DNA from: Anarhynchus alexandrinus
Taxonomy: Eukaryota; Chordata; Aves; Charadriiformes; Charadriidae
Length of the DNA: 64,000 bases
Direction of reading: 5' to 3'
Assembly (NCBI GenBank): GCA_008711295.1
Contig: VUYV01000182.1
Location: forward strand, 434,001 to 498,000
Every line of letters starts with the position of its first letter. The stretch's first letter is position 1. The notes beneath the pieces were generated by a model. It had not been told where the DNA came from and searched no databases. It saw only the letters and a program-made list of their open reading frames with translations. A program made the translations under genes and the position numbers. Positions 61,130-64,000 of this stretch are shown piece after piece.

Positions 61130-61610
61130 ACCAGCGTGAGCTTCAAAAGTCACTTCATCGTTTCTGAGAGTGCAACTTTTGCATGTAGTCTTACAAGCCC
61201 TAAATATTCAGCTGAAGTTTCCAGCAAAAAAACCTCACCAACACCAAACTCCAAAATCCTGACTTCAGATCCAAAGAAGCTGTCAGGGTTCATTGAACTA
61301 AATCTCAATACCTCCAAAAATGTTGGAGACAGTCCCATCACAGGACTTTGATTTTATCTGCATTCTGCTGGAGGAAATTCAGTTGCATTTAAAGTTTTAT
61401 GTCCAGCAAACAAGCCTCAAATCCAGAGACAGCAGAATCAATATCCAGTTTAAGTGAAATATAAATCTGGGTTTCATCAGCATAATAGCAAAAGCCAAGC
61501 TCTAGACTTACGAATAACTTGTCTCACAGGCAAGATATAAATTGTCAACAATGGAGGGGCTCAGAATAGATCCCAGAGGACTGCTGCAAGTGACATAAGC
61601 AGAAGACAAA
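61130..61610 (-). mobile_element. Ancient non-CR1 LINE relic (L2-like reverse transcriptase)
   Basis: On the minus strand, a degraded reverse-transcriptase core is readable across frames. P-L-G-S-I-L-S-P lies at about 61556..61579 (the usual P-Q-G-S-x-L-S-P block). Y-A-D-E-T-Q-I-Y-I-S-L-K-L-D lies at about 61445..61486 (catalytic block, with the second Asp changed to Glu). N-F-L-Q-Q-N-A-D-K follows. The D-D-T-Q-x-Y plus downstream N-F-L-Q-L-N-x-D-K pattern is typical of L2-type LINEs rather than CR1, which has F-A-D-D-T-K-L. Several stops and frameshifts show it is old and dead. Borders are approximate. Confidence 0.7.
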
Positions 61611-62784
61611 CACGTGCATGCAAAAACCTCTCATGGTGAAATAAATGGCCCCCAGTGAAAAAAACCCAAACATGATTTAGGGTCCTAGTCAACAGCTAAG
61701 CCCAGTTATGGAGTAGAACTGAGATAAAAAGCAAAGTCTTGAATACAGCACAGTAAACCACAGCAATCTGGTCAAGAGGCTTTCTTAGTTATCTGTCACT
61801 GATAGGACATTAAAAACTTTGGCTCAAGAAAGTCTCTGTGGTATCAACTTCCCAAAAAACAGCTTCTGTCTAAGATAATTGAAAGTTGGTGCAATTGAGA
61901 ATACCCCACAGCCAATGTCTACAACTTCCAACTCGGGAAGTTTTTCTTTATCTAAGAAAGATTACTAACTAATAAGTAGGGCTGGGATCTGCTACAAAGC
62001 TTGCTATCTACCCAGCCCCATCTGCAATGGAATTCACATTCTTCACACATCCTGTCCAAAGTAGCAAGAAGATCTGGTCTAACAATAGTTCTGCGATAGG
62101 GAAACTACAGTTAAGGGAGAGCAAACTTTACACTGTTGTGGCCAACAGACGGGCCCTGCGCAGGCATTAAAGGAAATCCGGGAGAAAGAAATTGAAACCT
62201 TAATACTCATTCAGAGTAGGACTTAAAACACAAACAGTTCACCCTAAAGCACACTGTTTCCGGGAAAGGTTTAGCAGCTCTCATCACAAGAGAAGTGACA
62301 ACTGGAGAATATACCCTCACACATTTAAAGTGCAATAAATTTTCAGGCTTTGAGTAATTATAATTTTTGCTTTGGAAAGTATTATTGTAGCATCTGCTCT
62401 ACTACTAGGTTCAAGAAGACGTCATTAAGTAACTGAAGGAAATCAAGTAACATGGACCTGCAATCAGCAGTAAGAAGCAGTCAGCTTACAGGTGTTTGTC
62501 ATTTCCTTCAGCACAAAACTAACAGACACACTTTTCACACTGGCTGTTACCTTACAGACATGCTGCAATCCAGAAACATCTAAAGGAAAAAAGAGAGGTT
62601 TGTGACTGTCAAGCAGAGAAGAAAGGCTTTGTGAATACTGCAGTGACTACACTTTTCTAGTATCCCAGGCTCTTTTCAATAGTTTTATAATTGTCCCTTC
62701 AAAGTCCTTTTCTTACCCAAACTAGAGCTGCTGGAACTGATTTATGAAGAAAGCCACTGCGCTCCTCCCATCAGGCCCCAGGAC
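61611..62784. other. USH2A intron, no feature recognised
   Basis: AT-rich intronic sequence lies between the LINE relic and the CR1 fragments. It may contain more of the degraded LINE, but I could not read further conserved blocks. Confidence 0.4.
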
Positions 62785-63060
62785 TCTGACAGCAATGGAG
62801 CGAGAGGCAAGGGACACAAGTTGAAACAAGGGAATTACATGCAAAGAAAAGTAAGAAATGTGTAGTCAGAAAATGGAACAGAGTGCCCACACAGGCTGTG
62901 CAATCTCCATCCTAGGAGATGTAAGGATGGAGAACTTTATCCAAAGCTCAATTTGACACAGCCCTGAGCAGCCTATTCTATCTGGACCTGCTTCAAGCAG
63001 GGAATTAGGCTAGATGCCTTCTGCATGTCCCTTCCAACCTACGTGACTCAGTGAGTCTAC
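62785..63060 (+). mobile_element. CR1 3'-end fragment, old copy
   Basis: The plus-strand sequence follows the CR1 3' region: a short piece with gaggcaagggacacaagttg near 62803, a gaacagagtgcccacacagg block near 62876, a ctgagcagcct block near 62965 and a final cccttccaacctacgtgact tail. It is diverged from the CR1 consensus pattern, which suggests an older insertion. It is antisense to USH2A. Confidence 0.82.
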
Positions 63061-63184
63061 AACACATGTACATAAAGCAGCTCGTTAGACTAATGTCATA
63101 AAGCAACTTTTTCGATTTATTTCTTCATGGTTTCTGGCTACCAAAAAGAACACCACAGTGGCAGTGGAGCAGAGCTACCAAAGA

Positions 63185-64000
63185 ACCTGAACTGTACAGT
63201 GCACTCTCATCACATTTGCAGATGACACCAAATGGGAGGGGATGAGTTGGTATGTTGAAGGGCAGGTTTGCAATTCAGAAGGGTCTAAAGGAATGGGTCA
63301 TCAGGAGCTTTATGAATTTCAGTAAGACAAATGTGAAGTCTTTCTCCTGGGAAGGAATAACTCCTTGCAGCATTACAGGGTAGGGATGGACCAGCTAGGG
63401 AGCACCTCTGCTGCAAAGGACCCAGAGGTCTCAGTAGAGAGAAAGCTGAACGTGAGCCAGCAGTGTAATCTGGCAGCAAAGATGGCCAACAGCATCTTAA
63501 GCTGTTTAACAGGACCATAGCCAGACAATTAAAGGAAGTGATTACATGCCTTTACTTAGCATTTGTTCCATTTTGGCCCCTGAATACAAGGAAGATATTG
63601 ATAAATTGGAGTGAGTTCAGCGGAGGGCCACCAAGGTAATCAGGGGGTTGGAGAACTTGGCTTATGAGGCGAAGCTGTGGGACTGGGGCTTGTTCAGCCT
63701 GGAGAAGAGATGTCTTTGGAGGGACTTGATTGCAGTCCCCCAGCACCTACCCACAGGCTAACAAGAAGGTGGGTCCAGGTTTCTTACAACAGTATGTGGT
63801 GGACAAGAGAAAACAGGTATAAGTTCAAGCAAAAGAGGTTCAGACTGAACGTAACAAAAAAACTTTTTCACAATGAGGACAGTCAAGCAGTGGAGCAGAC
63901 TGTGCTGAGAGGTTATACAATCTCCCTCCCTGGAGGTTTTCAAGATGCAACTGAATAAAGCCCTGTGCAACCTCACCTGACCTCTTAACTGACCCTACTT
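63185..64000 (+). mobile_element. CR1 LINE fragment, runs off the window end
   Basis: The plus strand encodes CR1 ORF2 remnants: F-A-D-D-T at 63215..63229 (reverse-transcriptase catalytic block), V-S-Q-Q-C-N-L-A-A-K near 63450, and the C-terminal part F-R-L-N-V-T-K-K-L-F near 63840. Multiple stops and frameshifts are present. The 3' tail is not reached before position 64000. It is antisense to USH2A and lies just after another CR1 copy. Confidence 0.9.

Noticed and set aside
1..64000. CRISPR arrays, operons or other prokaryotic systems
   Set aside because: The sequence is intron-rich vertebrate DNA. No spaced direct-repeat array or compact gene cluster is present.

Overview
The window is vertebrate nuclear DNA and almost certainly avian. 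It has two multi-exon genes with GT-AG introns, a CpG island at one promoter, and many fragments of the CR1 retrotransposon family typical of bird genomes. The two genes, KCTD3 and USH2A, are neighbours in the same tail-to-tail order in human and other amniotes. The species cannot be fixed from this sequence alone.

Region 1..~8600 is intergenic DNA upstream of KCTD3. It holds a 5'-truncated CR1 copy (about 1178..2035, minus strand) and a solo retroviral LTR (2997..3343) with a perfect 6-bp target duplication. Apart from one small hairpin, I recognise nothing else there. A CpG island (about 7900..9260) covers the KCTD3 promoter and first exon and contains a 20-C run ending in an unresolved base.

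Region 8869..~38040 (+) is KCTD3, complete. Eighteen coding exons with consistent splice phases encode 820 residues: an N-terminal BTB/T1 domain, a variable linker, a WD-repeat region and a basic/serine-rich tail. Its introns carry an antisense CR1 copy, a short CR1 tail, A/C-rich tracts and AT-rich palindromes.

Region ~38520..64000 (-) is the 3' end of USH2A (usherin). Nine coding exons (39030..52756) encode the last 522 residues: three fibronectin type III units, the transmembrane helix and the cytoplasmic tail ending in the PDZ-binding sequence DTHL. The 72-bp in-frame cassette exon known from cochlear transcripts is present and intact. The two genes' predicted poly(A) sites are only about 0.5 kb apart. 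Beyond 52756 the window appears to lie inside one long USH2A intron holding CR1 copies and an ancient, degraded LINE reverse-transcriptase relic.

No tRNA, rRNA, CRISPR array or prokaryotic system is present. The most interesting items are the conserved alternative USH2A exon, the closely converging 3' ends, a CR1 copy lacking its whole reverse-transcriptase region but keeping the 3' tail, and the old LINE fragment.
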